Shown here: in pieces, positions 51,759 through 60,408 of the stretch | Layout of the letters: the number at the start of each line of letters is the position of its first letter | Numbering within the stretch: position 1 is the stretch's first letter | Notes under the pieces: generated by a model | Database searches by the model: none | What the model saw: the letters and a program-made list of their open reading frames with translations, nothing else | What the model was told of the DNA's origin: nothing | Assembly: GCA_963522145.1 (NCBI GenBank) | Contig: CAUQXI010000002.1 | Coordinates: forward strand, 124,001-188,000 | Reading direction: 5' to 3' | Origin: Mesorhizobium_B sp963522145 | GTDB lineage: Bacteria; Pseudomonadota; Alphaproteobacteria; Rhizobiales; Rhizobiaceae | Length of the DNA stretch: 64,000 bases | Made by a program: the position numbers and the translations under genes

Positions 51759-53342
51759 CTAAATCCGATTGCCCTTAATGAAATCTGCGGCGCGCTCCCC
51801 GATCATAATCGTGGGCGCATTCAGATTGCCGGACGTGACATTCGGCATGACCGAAGAATCGGCGACCCGGAGGCCATCTATCCCGCGAACGCGAAGCTGC
51901 GGATCCACGACGGCCATATCGTCGGTGCCCATTCGGCATGCGCCGCTGAGATGGAACGCGCCTTGGGTATGCTTGCGCACAAACGCTTCATACTCGTGTC
52001 GCGTCTTGAGCGGCTCCGATGGCTGGTAGGTATGGCTGACGAATTTCTGCATCGCCGGCTGGGACATGATGTCCTCGCCGAGCTTGACGCCATCGATCAG
52101 GCGGTCAACGTCGTAGGGATGCGACAGATAATTTGTGTCCACAACGGGAGCGGCGCGCGGGTCGGCTGAACGCAGGCTTATGCGGCCGCGGGACTTCGGC
52201 CGGCAGACATAGACGTTGACGGTGCATCCATTGCCGCTGGGAACGGTATCCGTGCCTTCCTCGACACCGGCGCCGGCCATGAAGTGGTACTGCAGATCGG
52301 GCAGCGGATCGGACTTGTCGCCGTACCAGAACGCACCCCCCTCACAAACATTCGACGTGATCGGGCCGCGGCGGAACAAGCCGTATTCGAGCGCGGCCGC
52401 CAACTGCCAGTGCGGCTTCTTGTATTTGTCGTAGCTGCTCGCAGCCTTGAGTTCGTAGATCAGGAAGCAATCGGTGTGATCCTGCAGGTTCTCGCCGACA
52501 CCGGGAAGATCATGGACGACCGGCACGCCGGCCTTTTCCAGCATCGCTGCCGGACCGATCCCCGATAGTTGCAGGACCCTTGGCGATCCAAGTGCGCCGG
52601 AGCAGACGATAACCTCGCGCTCTGCGCGAAGCTGAACAGCGCGGCCGTTCTTGATATACTCGATGCCGACCGCACGACCGCTTTCAACGAGAATGCGTGT
52701 GACCTCGTGCCCGGTATGTACCTTTACGTTGCCTTGCTTGCGCGCAGGGTTGAGATAGGCAACGGCCGCGCTGCAGCGACGGCCGTCTCGCGTGGTCAAT
52801 TGATAGAAGCCGGTGCCTTTCTGTTCGCCTGAATTGAAATCAGGATTGAAGGGAATGCCGGCCTCCTGGCAGGCCTTCACCCATGCCTTTGAGAGTGGCA
52901 GCGTATGGCGCTGGTCGGACACGCTCAGCGGTCCATCCTGACCATGCACCTCGCCGGCAAATGTCTCGTTGGACTCGGCCTTCCTGAAATATGGCAGCAC
53001 ATCGCGATATGACCAACCGGTCGCGCCGCTCGCGTCCCATCCATCATAGTCCTGCGGCGCGCCACGGATATAGAGCATCGCATTGACGGAACTGCCGCCG
53101 CCCAGGACACGCGCCTGGCCGGTATCGGTCTCGGCATCGCCCTGATGCCTCAGCGTTTCCAACTTGTAGCGCTGCAGCATTGTCTTGCAGGTCTTGTAGT
53201 AGGTGACCGGCATATGGATCCAGGGGCTGGAATCGCTCGGCCCTTGCTCGAATAGTTCGATGGTGGCCGAGGCATCCTCGCTCAGTCGGCCGGCAATCGT
53301 ACAACCGGCCGAGCCGCCGCCAACAATGATAAAGTCCGGCAT
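51759..53342 (-). CDS. GMC family oxidoreductase (choline/alcohol dehydrogenase-like)
   Basis: A 527-residue FAD enzyme of the glucose-methanol-choline family. The start at 53342 has GGGGA seven bases upstream, and the frame extends only 10 codons further. The FAD motif DFIIVGGGSAGCTIAGRLSE is at the N-terminus, GMC signature 1 is GQARVLGGGSSVNAMLYIRG near residue 80, signature 2 is VIVCSGALGSPRVLQLSGIG near residue 250, and the active-site His-containing HLSGACRMG is near residue 475. It oxidises a primary alcohol (choline-like or another alcohol) to an aldehyde, which the aldehyde dehydrogenase of the same operon could process. Confidence 0.92.
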   Translation of the reverse strand: MPDFIIVGGGSAGCTIAGRLSEDASATIELFEQGPSDSSPWIHMPVTYYKTCKTMLQRYKLETLRHQGDAETDTGQARVLGGGSSVNAMLYIRGAPQDYDGWDASGATGWSYRDVLPYFRKAESNETFAGEVHGQDGPLSVSDQRHTLPLSKAWVKACQEAGIPFNPDFNSGEQKGTGFYQLTTRDGRRCSAAVAYLNPARKQGNVKVHTGHEVTRILVESGRAVGIEYIKNGRAVQLRAEREVIVCSGALGSPRVLQLSGIGPAAMLEKAGVPVVHDLPGVGENLQDHTDCFLIYELKAASSYDKYKKPHWQLAAALEYGLFRRGPITSNVCEGGAFWYGDKSDPLPDLQYHFMAGAGVEEGTDTVPSGNGCTVNVYVCRPKSRGRISLRSADPRAAPVVDTNYLSHPYDVDRLIDGVKLGEDIMSQPAMQKFVSHTYQPSEPLKTRHEYEAFVRKHTQGAFHLSGACRMGTDDMAVVDPQLRVRGIDGLRVADSSVMPNVTSGNLNAPTIMIGERAADFIKGNRI

Positions 53343-53358
53343 ATGTCGTCCCCGATTG

Positions 53359-54816
53359 CTACCTGACACCAATCCTGAGGTTCAGAAGCGAAGGCAGGCG
53401 TGCCACCGCTCTTGCATACAGGGATGCCCTGGCTCCCTCGTCTTCTGCATCTTCGCAAGACAGAATGGCGGAGCGGATCATGCGACCGCCAATGTAGCGA
53501 AAGGGCTCGGGCGGCAGAACTGGAAGCCGCCGCTGACAGAAAGCGGAGCGGGTCCATTCGTTTTCTTCGCGCAGAACCAAAGACGCCAGGCATTTCCCGA
53601 TGATATAGGAGGGGTTCACGCCATGGCCGGAATAGCCGAACCCGTAATGGATCCGCGCGTCCGTGCGAGTGCCGGCATAAGGCATTCTGTCTGAAGACAC
53701 GTCGATCGGACCGCCCCATGCACGCTCGACGGCAAGATCACCGATCTTCGGCAGCAAGCGTCGCATTGCCGCTTCGACCCGATCGACTGTCTTCTGGTCA
53801 TGGCTGAGGCTGTAGGCCTGCGTGTGCCCGCCATATCCGATAGGCCCGGACCCGGCGCCGAACAGGATGCGGCCGTCATGGGTCTTTCGCGCATAGTTCA
53901 GGAACATGCGCGCGTCCGAAAGGCTGCAATCCGCCAGCCAGCCGCTGCGCTCTGCGATGTCGTCGACTTTCGCTGTAACCATTGCGAAGCTTGAAAACGC
54001 CGCGAGATTGGGGCGCACGCTGCGCTCCCCTGCCAGGGCCGCACTGGTGGCGAGCACGACCTCGCCGGCATGGATCTCGCCTTGTGCGGTGCTGACAAGG
54101 TTCGAAGCGCCCGGCGTCACGCCGGTCATCGGCGTGTGCTCATAGATGCGCGCGCCCAGCTGGAGCGCCTTGCGGCGAAGCGCGCGGACCAGACGTCCCG
54201 GATGCACGGTCGCTTCCTCGGGAAAAAACAGGCCGGCGCGAAACATCGGCGAGTCGATCATGCCCCGTAACTCGGCGCCCCGAACGGCCCGCGCCATAGT
54301 GGATGCATCGAGCTCCACCATGGCCCGAGAAAAATCCACAAGCTTTTGTTCCTGGGCCGGTGTGGTCGCGATCTTCAGTCCGCCGCCCTCGATCCACCAC
54401 AGGTCGTCGCCGCATTCCCGGGCGAAATCCCGGATCGCGCATTGCGCGGTGCTGCCGAGCCGCGCGGTCTCAAGCGCACGCTGCCGACCAAGCATCGCGG
54501 TCAGCGTCGGAAGCGACATCCAGTAGCCGTGCACCTTTCCCGCATTGCGGCTGCTGGCGCCGCTTCCGCAGATGCCCGCCTCAATCAACACGACATCGAG
54601 CGAGGGGCGCAAGGTCTTGAGGTGGATCGCCGTCCACAGGCCGGTATAACCGCCACCAACGATTGCCACGTCGGCCCGGTCAACGCCTTGAAGGGCATGC
54701 TGCGGCGCTGGATTGCCCTCGTGTTCGAGAGCGTCGTCAAGCCACCACGACACGTCCGAAGCACGAACCTTACGGCCGTTTTCAGCCATCCGATGCGTTG
54801 CGGCGGCGGTGGTCAT
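53359..54816 (-). CDS. FAD-dependent oxidoreductase (PuuB/OrdL-like)
   Basis: A 485-residue DAO-superfamily flavoprotein. The start at 54816 forms a TGATG overlap with ridA. It resembles gamma-glutamylputrescine oxidases (PuuB/OrdL): VSWWLDDAL near the start, ADVAIVGGGYTGLWTAIHLK as FAD motif, GASSRNAGKVHGYW, and FGFGYSGHGVNPSYIIGKCL near the end. Such enzymes deaminate a secondary or primary amine to an aldehyde with release of ammonia and H2O2. The adjacent RidA (imine hydrolase) and aldehyde dehydrogenase fit that chemistry. The exact amine is not identifiable. Confidence 0.87.
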   Translation of the reverse strand: MTTAAATHRMAENGRKVRASDVSWWLDDALEHEGNPAPQHALQGVDRADVAIVGGGYTGLWTAIHLKTLRPSLDVVLIEAGICGSGASSRNAGKVHGYWMSLPTLTAMLGRQRALETARLGSTAQCAIRDFARECGDDLWWIEGGGLKIATTPAQEQKLVDFSRAMVELDASTMARAVRGAELRGMIDSPMFRAGLFFPEEATVHPGRLVRALRRKALQLGARIYEHTPMTGVTPGASNLVSTAQGEIHAGEVVLATSAALAGERSVRPNLAAFSSFAMVTAKVDDIAERSGWLADCSLSDARMFLNYARKTHDGRILFGAGSGPIGYGGHTQAYSLSHDQKTVDRVEAAMRRLLPKIGDLAVERAWGGPIDVSSDRMPYAGTRTDARIHYGFGYSGHGVNPSYIIGKCLASLVLREENEWTRSAFCQRRLPVLPPEPFRYIGGRMIRSAILSCEDAEDEGARASLYARAVARLPSLLNLRIGVR

Positions 54817-55178
54817 CACGCCAGCGCCGTGGCCATCATCTCCACCAGATTGACGCCGTTCCCGGCAAGACGTGACTCGACCGTCGCGCGGGCAGGCTGG
54901 CAGTGGGGATCTACCCAGCCATCCCATACCATATTCATGGCGTCGAAATCGGACATGTCGTGCAGCCAGATATTGACGCGAAGCAGCTTGCTTGTGCTCG
55001 ACCCGGCTTTTTCCAGATACTCTTCGATCTGCCCAAGGATATCGCGCGTTTGCAGCGCGATATCCGGTGATTTGTTCCGAGCAGTCAGGCCCGAAAGGTA
55101 AACGACTCCTCCAGCGACAACGACCTTTGACAGGCGTTCGCCGGCATCGATGCGGACGATTTCAGAACTTTGCGACAT
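54816..55178 (-). CDS. RidA/YjgF/Rid family protein
   Basis: A 120-residue Rid-family protein. It begins SQSSEIVRIDAGERLSKVVV and has GVVYLSGLTARNKSPDIALQ with the conserved core, then RVNIWLHDMSDFDAMNMVWD and a CQPARATVESRLA segment carrying the Arg of the active site. Rid proteins hydrolyse reactive imines/enamines left by amine oxidation. It sits between the aldehyde dehydrogenase and the PuuB-like oxidase, overlapping the latter by one base, which fits clearing of the imine product. Confidence 0.9.
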   Translation of the reverse strand: MSQSSEIVRIDAGERLSKVVVAGGVVYLSGLTARNKSPDIALQTRDILGQIEEYLEKAGSSTSKLLRVNIWLHDMSDFDAMNMVWDGWVDPHCQPARATVESRLAGNGVNLVEMMATALA

Positions 55179-55201
55179 CTTGCTTTCCTGGTTGCTTGCA
55201 G

Positions 55202-56689
55202 TCAGCCGAGGTCCATCATGACAGCCTTTGTTTCGAGATAGGCGTCGAGATGCTCGGCTCCGGACTCGCGGCCATAGCCGCTCATCTTGAAGCCGCCGAA
55301 CGGCACCGCCGGGTCGAGGAAAGCATAGGAATTCACCCAGACTGTTCCGGTGCGGATGCCATGCGCAACGCGAAGCGCACGTCCGGCGTCTTGGGTCCAG
55401 ACACCGCCACCAAGACCGAAGATCGTGTCATTGGCGACTGCAACAGCCTCGTCCTCGGTATCAAAAGGAATCGCCGACATGACGGGGCCGAAAATCTCCT
55501 CTTGGGCGATGCGCATCTCGTTGTTCACATCAGCGAATACGGTCGGCTCGAAGAAGTAGCCTTTTCCAAGTTCGCCGCTCATGACCCGGCTGCCGCCCGT
55601 GACGGCACGAGCACCTTCGTCCGCGCCGATCTTCGAGTAGTGCTGCACCCGATCCAGCTGCTCGCTGGAAACCAGCGGCCCGATCTGGGTGTTCGGATCG
55701 CTGCCCGCTCCGAGCCGCAGCCCTCTTGAGAATTCGGTGACGCGGGCGATGAATTCATCGTAGATCGGCCGCTGAACCATGACGCGCGTGCCTGCGCTGC
55801 AAATCTGGCCGGCATTTGCGAACACGCCCATGCCCGCAATCGGGATGGCCTTGTCGAGGTTCGCATCCGCGAAAATGATATCCGGGGACTTGCCGCCAAG
55901 CTCCAGCGACAGTCGTTTGAGATTGCCCTTGGAAGCAGCGACGATCGCCTGTCCCGTGAGGTGCGACCCGGTAAATGCGATCTTGTCCACACCAGGATGC
56001 TCGACGATCGCCGCACCTGCTTCTCCGAAGCCGGTGATGATGTTCACGACACCGTCCGGAACGCCTGCCTCGAGCAGCATTTCACCGAGCCGGAGCGCCA
56101 AAAGCGGCGCTTGTTCCGCAGGCTTCAGCACGCAGGTGCAGCCTGTTGCCAGAACCGGACCGATTTTCCAGATGCATGACATGATCGGTGCATTCCACGG
56201 AATGATCGCGCCGACCACGCCCACTGGCTCCCGCAGCGTATAGGTCAGGAAGTTCCCGGGGATCGAATTCTGGATCGTGCGGCCCTCGATCATTGCCGAA
56301 AGGCCGGCATAGAACCTGATCTGGCCAACCGCACGCGTCTTGCGCCCGCGCGTCATGGCGATGGGCGCGCCCATGTCCAGCGTATCGAGCATGGCGAGCT
56401 CTTCGAAATTTTCTTCCACGAGGTCGGCGAATCGAAGAATGATGCGCTGGCGCTCGACCGGCTTCATCCTGCGCCAGGGGCCGTCAAATGCCTTGCGTGC
56501 CGCGGCAACCGCCAGCTTGACATCGGCGGCACCACCGCGGGCGACAGTCGCCAACAATTCGTCATTGGCCGGATTCCGCGACTCGAAGGTCGATCCGTCT
56601 ACGGCATCCACGAATTTCCCATCGATCAGCAGCTTGCGATAACCAAAATGAGCCTCGCCTTGCGGAGCGCGTTGCTTGATGTCGAGCAT
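55202..56689 (-). CDS. NAD(P)+-dependent aldehyde dehydrogenase
   Basis: A 495-residue aldehyde dehydrogenase of the betaine/gamma-aminobutyraldehyde (PuuC/BetB-like) group. The start at 56689 carries AGGAATCTAGG just upstream. The cofactor and catalytic motifs are NAPIMSCIWKIGPVLATGCT, the glycine-rich VDKIAFTGSHLTGQAIVAAS, the general base in LSLELGGKSPDIIFADANL near residue 260 and the nucleophile Cys in FANAGQICSAGTRVMVQ near residue 294. It oxidises the aldehyde made by the amine/alcohol oxidoreductases of the operon. It begins one base after the ribB stop. Confidence 0.92.
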   Translation of the reverse strand: MLDIKQRAPQGEAHFGYRKLLIDGKFVDAVDGSTFESRNPANDELLATVARGGAADVKLAVAAARKAFDGPWRRMKPVERQRIILRFADLVEENFEELAMLDTLDMGAPIAMTRGRKTRAVGQIRFYAGLSAMIEGRTIQNSIPGNFLTYTLREPVGVVGAIIPWNAPIMSCIWKIGPVLATGCTCVLKPAEQAPLLALRLGEMLLEAGVPDGVVNIITGFGEAGAAIVEHPGVDKIAFTGSHLTGQAIVAASKGNLKRLSLELGGKSPDIIFADANLDKAIPIAGMGVFANAGQICSAGTRVMVQRPIYDEFIARVTEFSRGLRLGAGSDPNTQIGPLVSSEQLDRVQHYSKIGADEGARAVTGGSRVMSGELGKGYFFEPTVFADVNNEMRIAQEEIFGPVMSAIPFDTEDEAVAVANDTIFGLGGGVWTQDAGRALRVAHGIRTGTVWVNSYAFLDPAVPFGGFKMSGYGRESGAEHLDAYLETKAVMMDLG

Positions 56690-56690
56690 C

Positions 56691-57467
56691 CTAGATTCCT
56701 TTGATCGATGATCCGCCTGCGGGCCTGGTCGATGAGCGGCGATCGCCGCCATAAGCAGATGTTGGCGCGGCCAACTGTCCGAGGCTCGTTTGCGTGTGAA
56801 GGTCCGCGATCGTGCCGATCTTCAGTCCGTGCTTGTTGGCAAAGCGCTTGAGGTCCGGGAGGCGGCTCATCGTGCCGTCCTCGTTGAGGATCTCGCAAAT
56901 GACGGCGGCAGGGCCGAAGCCGGCAAGCTTCGCCAGATCCACAGAGGCCTCGGTGTGCCCCTGTCGTTCCATGACACCGCCGTGGCGGGCGATGAGCGGG
57001 AAGACGTGACCGGGCGAGATGATCGACTCGGGCCCGTTGCACGGCTCGGCGGCGGTGCGGATGGTGAGGGCACGGTCAGCGGCCGAGATCCCTGTGGAAA
57101 CGCCATGCCGCGCTTCGATCGAGACGGTAAATGCCGTCCGGTGCGGGCATTCATTGTCCTCGACCATCATGTTCAGGCCGAGCGCGCCTGCGCGCTCCGG
57201 TGCGAGCGTGAGGCAAACCAGGCCGCGCGCATGCGTGATCATGAAGTTGATGTCTTTTGCCGTCACGAGGTCTGCCGGCATGACGAGGTCGCCCTCGTTT
57301 TCGCGATCCTCGTCATCAACCAGCACGACCATCCTGCCGGCCTTCAATTCTGCGATGAGTTCCGATGTCGATGCCATCGGGCTTGTCGACCCTGCCCTGC
57401 CAGGGAACGGCATGACCGTCGCAAACGGATCGAAATCAAAGTCATATGCAAGCATGGCACTGCTCAT
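56691..57467 (-). CDS. ribB: 3,4-dihydroxy-2-butanone-4-phosphate synthase
   Basis: A 258-residue RibB enzyme that converts ribulose 5-phosphate to the four-carbon precursor of riboflavin. The acidic active-site motif MVVLVDDEDRENEGDLV is near residue 46, with RTAFTVSIEARHGVSTGIS and PGHVFPLIARHGGVMERQGH further on. It lacks the GTP-cyclohydrolase II half found in fused RibBA proteins and has a roughly 30-residue N-terminal extension. It is the first gene of a minus-strand operon of flavin-dependent oxidoreductases and has its own -24/-12 promoter 38 bases upstream. This suggests a dedicated, induced flavin supply rather than the housekeeping copy. Confidence 0.92.
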   Translation of the reverse strand: MSSAMLAYDFDFDPFATVMPFPGRAGSTSPMASTSELIAELKAGRMVVLVDDEDRENEGDLVMPADLVTAKDINFMITHARGLVCLTLAPERAGALGLNMMVEDNECPHRTAFTVSIEARHGVSTGISAADRALTIRTAAEPCNGPESIISPGHVFPLIARHGGVMERQGHTEASVDLAKLAGFGPAAVICEILNEDGTMSRLPDLKRFANKHGLKIGTIADLHTQTSLGQLAAPTSAYGGDRRSSTRPAGGSSIKGI

Positions 57468-57504
57468 TGGACTGGTCGGCGCGAAGCCGGTTATTGTCCC
57501 TCAG

Positions 57505-57520
57505 AGCAAGTGCCGTGCCA
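57505..57520 (-). promoter_or_regulatory. Sigma-54 (-24/-12) promoter of the ribB operon
   Basis: On the minus strand TGGCACGGCACTTGCT matches the sigma-54 consensus TGGCACG-N4-TTGCW at nearly every position, with GG and GC exactly 10 bases apart. Transcription would begin about 57495, some 28 bases before the ribB start. Confidence 0.82.
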
Positions 57521-57591
57521 TCTGCGGGCTTGGCGTGTCTGTCGTATGTTCTCGCCTAAGGGGATTGTCGCCCTTGCGGCCGATCTCGTCT

Positions 57592-57622
57592 CATTCTCAT
57601 CGCGATGGCGTTCGTGAGAATG
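57592..57622. promoter_or_regulatory. Candidate upstream activator site for the ribB promoter
   Basis: Perfect 8-base inverted arms CATTCTCA and TGAGAATG with a 15-base spacer, centred about 112 bases upstream of the predicted ribB transcription start. This is a typical distance for a sigma-54 activator. The site shares TCTCA/TGAGA with the palindrome at 59708. Confidence 0.45.
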
Positions 57623-57741
57623 CCGCCCATACCCATCGATGGCGGCGGATTGATCTCGTTCCGGCGGAACTCTGAACCATGTGAGTTGACAAGCACCGGG
57701 TAAAACGTTGCACGATGGGCATCCGACACAGGAAAATGCCG

Positions 57742-59688
57742 ATGCCAACGCATGACCCGCATGCGAATCGTGTTGCCGCCTTTCTGAACAATAGCGACCA
57801 ATTGTCGGCTGTCAGCGGCGTGGCCCCCTTTCTTTCTCAATCCTGGCGACGCTGTAATGATGAGTACGGGCTCGATCCGCAAAGCTCGCCCAGACTTCCG
57901 GTGATCAGCCATCGCGCGCTTCTCGATGCGCGCGACGAGCTCGATGAGAACATGCTTATCGCGAAAGAGGAGATCGACGGTCTCTTCACGATCGTGCGTG
58001 GCATCGGCTATTCGACCTCGCTGGCCAATAAAAGCGGGGTCATTCTTCTCGATACCGCAGACTATAATTCGGAAACGTTCTGCGAGTTCGACCGTCCCGG
58101 CACCATCTGGACCGAGGAGCATGGCGGAACCAATGGCGTGGGCACATGCCTGCACACCCAGGAAGTCATCAACGTATTCCAGGACGAGCACTTTTTTGCC
58201 GCGCTCGGACCGATGGCTTGTATGTCGGCACCTTTGTTTGATGCCAAATGCGAATTCTGGGGGGTGATGAACATCTCCATCAAGCAGGCGGAACTGATGG
58301 CGGAAACGCACCATCTCGCCGGCGTTGTCACCAAACTATACGCTGAGCGGCTTTCGAACCGTATGTTCAAGCGTGCCTTCCGGGACAGTTCGCTCTTCCA
58401 GTTCAAAACGCCTGACGACATGACGGCGCTGGTGGCGCTCGGCGATGACCAGGTCATCTTGGGTGCCAATGGCGCTGCACGCCAGGTTCTAGGTTTGGAC
58501 GCAGCGGTCTTTGGGCAGGCACAGCTATGGAAGTATGTCACGCGCGATACGCAATCCTTCCGCGCTTCGCGTTCGACAGCCGGCCAGCCTGCGGAATTCA
58601 AGCTGAAGGATAGCGGCCGGCTGATCAATGGCTACATCCAGCATGTGCCGAAAGTCATCAATGTGCGTGAAGCGGGCGAGCGCACCCGATCGGTTCCCGT
58701 GGCGACGAAGCTTCCGGACAAGATCGGTTTGGATGATTGGGCTGGAGCAGACGCCAAGCTCCGCCAGCAGGTGACGATGATCCGCCGTGTTTCGAAAGCG
58801 GAACTTCCCATCCTCGTGCTTGGCGAAACCGGCGTCGGCAAGGACACTCTGGCCCGCGCCATCCACATGGAGAGCCGGCGCGCCAGTGGGCCGTTCGTTT
58901 CCTTCAATTGCGCCGCGGTGCCCGAAACGCTGATAGACAGTGAGTTGTTCGGTTACACGCCGGGCGCTTTCACCGGCGCAAACAGGCAGGGCAATGCGGG
59001 ACGCGTTGTGGAAGCCGATGGCGGCACGCTCTTTCTGGATGAAATAGGCGATATGCCTTTGACGTTGCAGACACGGCTGCTGCGTTTGCTTGAAACCAGG
59101 GAAGTCATGCCGCTGGGCTCGGGCCGTCCGCGCAGCGTCGATATCCAGATCATCGCGGCGACCAACCAGCATCTGGAAGAGGCGGTGCGAACCAAGCAGT
59201 TCCGACAGGATCTGTATTACAGGCTCGCGGGAATGGTGGTCGATGTTCCGGCGCTGCGGGAACGCGACGATCTCGAACAACTGATCGAGCGGATATTGGT
59301 CAGAGTAGCCGATCGTCCGATGACCCTGGACCGCGCGGTGCGCAGCAGGCTGTTGCACCACAATTGGCCGGGCAACATAAGGGAACTGGGTCATGTGCTC
59401 AGTCGTGCCGCGGCGATAGCCAGCGGCGATGTGATCACCGAACATGACCTCATGCTTCGACCGCTCGATCGTTCCGAGCGGGTTGTTGCAAAGCCCGCCG
59501 TCGCCGCTTCGGCCCCCGGTCGCTCGAGCATCGACTGCGAGAGGGTTGTCGACGCGATTCTGCAGGCTGGCGGCGACATCCTTTCCGCTGCCGAGCAGCT
59601 TGGCGTCAGTCGAGCTACCTTGTACCGAAGGATCTCGCATTTCGAAATCGACCTGAAGGCGCTCGTGAAAACCGTCAGTAGTGACTGA
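57742..59688 (+). CDS. Sigma-54-dependent activator (AcoR-like: GAF, AAA+, Fis HTH)
   Basis: A 648-residue enhancer-binding protein. The ATG at 57742 is preferred (AGGAAA six bases upstream) over 57736 and 57715. The N-terminal region has a GAF-like sensor (YSTSLANKSGVILLDTADYN and WTEEHGGTNGVGTC), as in AcoR-type regulators. The central AAA+ domain has GETGVGKDTLARAIHM near residue 361, the sigma-54 contact loop GAFTGANR near residue 407 and GGTLFLDEIGDM. The C-terminal Fis-type helix-turn-helix is AAEQLGVSRATLYRRISHF. It is divergent from ribB and upstream of the flavin reductase, both of which have -24/-12 promoters. It probably responds to the pathway substrate. Confidence 0.93.
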   Translation: MPTHDPHANRVAAFLNNSDQLSAVSGVAPFLSQSWRRCNDEYGLDPQSSPRLPVISHRALLDARDELDENMLIAKEEIDGLFTIVRGIGYSTSLANKSGVILLDTADYNSETFCEFDRPGTIWTEEHGGTNGVGTCLHTQEVINVFQDEHFFAALGPMACMSAPLFDAKCEFWGVMNISIKQAELMAETHHLAGVVTKLYAERLSNRMFKRAFRDSSLFQFKTPDDMTALVALGDDQVILGANGAARQVLGLDAAVFGQAQLWKYVTRDTQSFRASRSTAGQPAEFKLKDSGRLINGYIQHVPKVINVREAGERTRSVPVATKLPDKIGLDDWAGADAKLRQQVTMIRRVSKAELPILVLGETGVGKDTLARAIHMESRRASGPFVSFNCAAVPETLIDSELFGYTPGAFTGANRQGNAGRVVEADGGTLFLDEIGDMPLTLQTRLLRLLETREVMPLGSGRPRSVDIQIIAATNQHLEEAVRTKQFRQDLYYRLAGMVVDVPALRERDDLEQLIERILVRVADRPMTLDRAVRSRLLHHNWPGNIRELGHVLSRAAAIASGDVITEHDLMLRPLDRSERVVAKPAVAASAPGRSSIDCERVVDAILQAGGDILSAAEQLGVSRATLYRRISHFEIDLKALVKTVSSD

Positions 59689-59707
59689 CGAAAATCGCAG
59701 GGCTGAA

Positions 59708-59726
59708 ATCTCAAGAGTTTTGAGAT
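59708..59726. promoter_or_regulatory. Inverted repeat ATCTCAA-N5-TTGAGAT
   Basis: Perfect 7-base arms 20 bases after the activator stop and about 150 bases upstream of the predicted flavin reductase transcription start. It could be an activator site or, less likely, part of a terminator, since no T run follows. Confidence 0.4.
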
Positions 59727-59745
59727 GCGACGATCGGCAACCGAT

Positions 59746-59766
59746 GGAGTGAGGCGAGCTCACTCC
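59746..59766. promoter_or_regulatory. Inverted repeat GGAGTGAG-N5-CTCACTCC
   Basis: Perfect 8-base arms with a 5-base spacer, centred about 113 bases upstream of the predicted flavin reductase transcription start. No T run follows, so an activator-binding site is at least as likely as a terminator of the activator gene. Confidence 0.4.
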
Positions 59767-59843
59767 GCTTCCGCATGATCCGGCGGGGAGAAAAACACCA
59801 ATCTGTATAGTTAAATCAGAGGGTTAGAGACTTCAAACCCGGT

Positions 59844-59859
59844 TGGCCTCCTTCTTGCT
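59844..59859 (+). promoter_or_regulatory. Sigma-54 (-24/-12) promoter of the flavin reductase gene
   Basis: TGGCCTCCTTCTTGCT keeps the invariant GG and GC 10 bases apart and the TTGCT box. Transcription would start near 59870, about 23 bases before the ATG. Confidence 0.65.
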
Positions 59860-59892
59860 GCTGCTGCTCGACGAGCATCCAGGAGAATTGGG

Positions 59893-60408
59893 ATGGAGCT
59901 GTTGTTCCGAGAAGCGATGGCGCGGTTGACCGGTGTTGTCACCGTGATCACGACAGGCGAGGGTGATAAGCGGTGTGGCCTTACCGCGACGGCGGTCTGC
60001 AGCCTGTCCGCCAGCCCGCCATCCATCGTGGTATGCGTCAATTCCAGTGCAAGCGCGCATGACTCCATTATAGCCAACGGCTATTTCGGCGTGAATGTGC
60101 TGGCGCCGGACCAAGCCTGGGTGGCGGACCGTTTCGCGGGAATCGATGGAAGCCAGGGGCTGTCCCGGTTTGATGGGTCGGTCTGGTTGCAGCAGGATGG
60201 AGGAGCGCCCCTGCTGAAGGATGCGCTGGTCAGCCTGGATTGCACGATCGCGCAACAGCTGGACGGCTATTCCCACAGCATACTTGTTGGCGCTATTCGC
60301 ACCATCACTCTGAGTTCCAGTGATGAAAGCAACACCTTGCTTTGGCGGGGAAGGCGCTATCACCAGAGCAATGAGCTCGTCAGGAGCCGAGAAAAGGGAG
60401 CCGCATGA
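59893..60408 (+). CDS. Flavin reductase family protein (FMN-binding split barrel)
   Basis: A 171-residue flavin reductase-like protein. The ATG at 59893 has AGGAGAATTGGG upstream. The sequence starts LLFREAMARLTGVVTVITTG, typical of HpaC-type reductases, with CGLTATAVCSLSASPPSIVV (the FMN/NAD(P)H barrel) and AHDSIIANGYFGVNVLAPDQ. A short beta-rich C-terminus ends in a typical LLWRGRRYHQ. It would supply reduced FMN to a monooxygenase or recycle flavin. No matching two-component oxygenase is in this window. It has a predicted sigma-54 promoter and is likely activated by the neighbouring regulator. Confidence 0.87.
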   Translation: MELLFREAMARLTGVVTVITTGEGDKRCGLTATAVCSLSASPPSIVVCVNSSASAHDSIIANGYFGVNVLAPDQAWVADRFAGIDGSQGLSRFDGSVWLQQDGGAPLLKDALVSLDCTIAQQLDGYSHSILVGAIRTITLSSSDESNTLLWRGRRYHQSNELVRSREKGAA

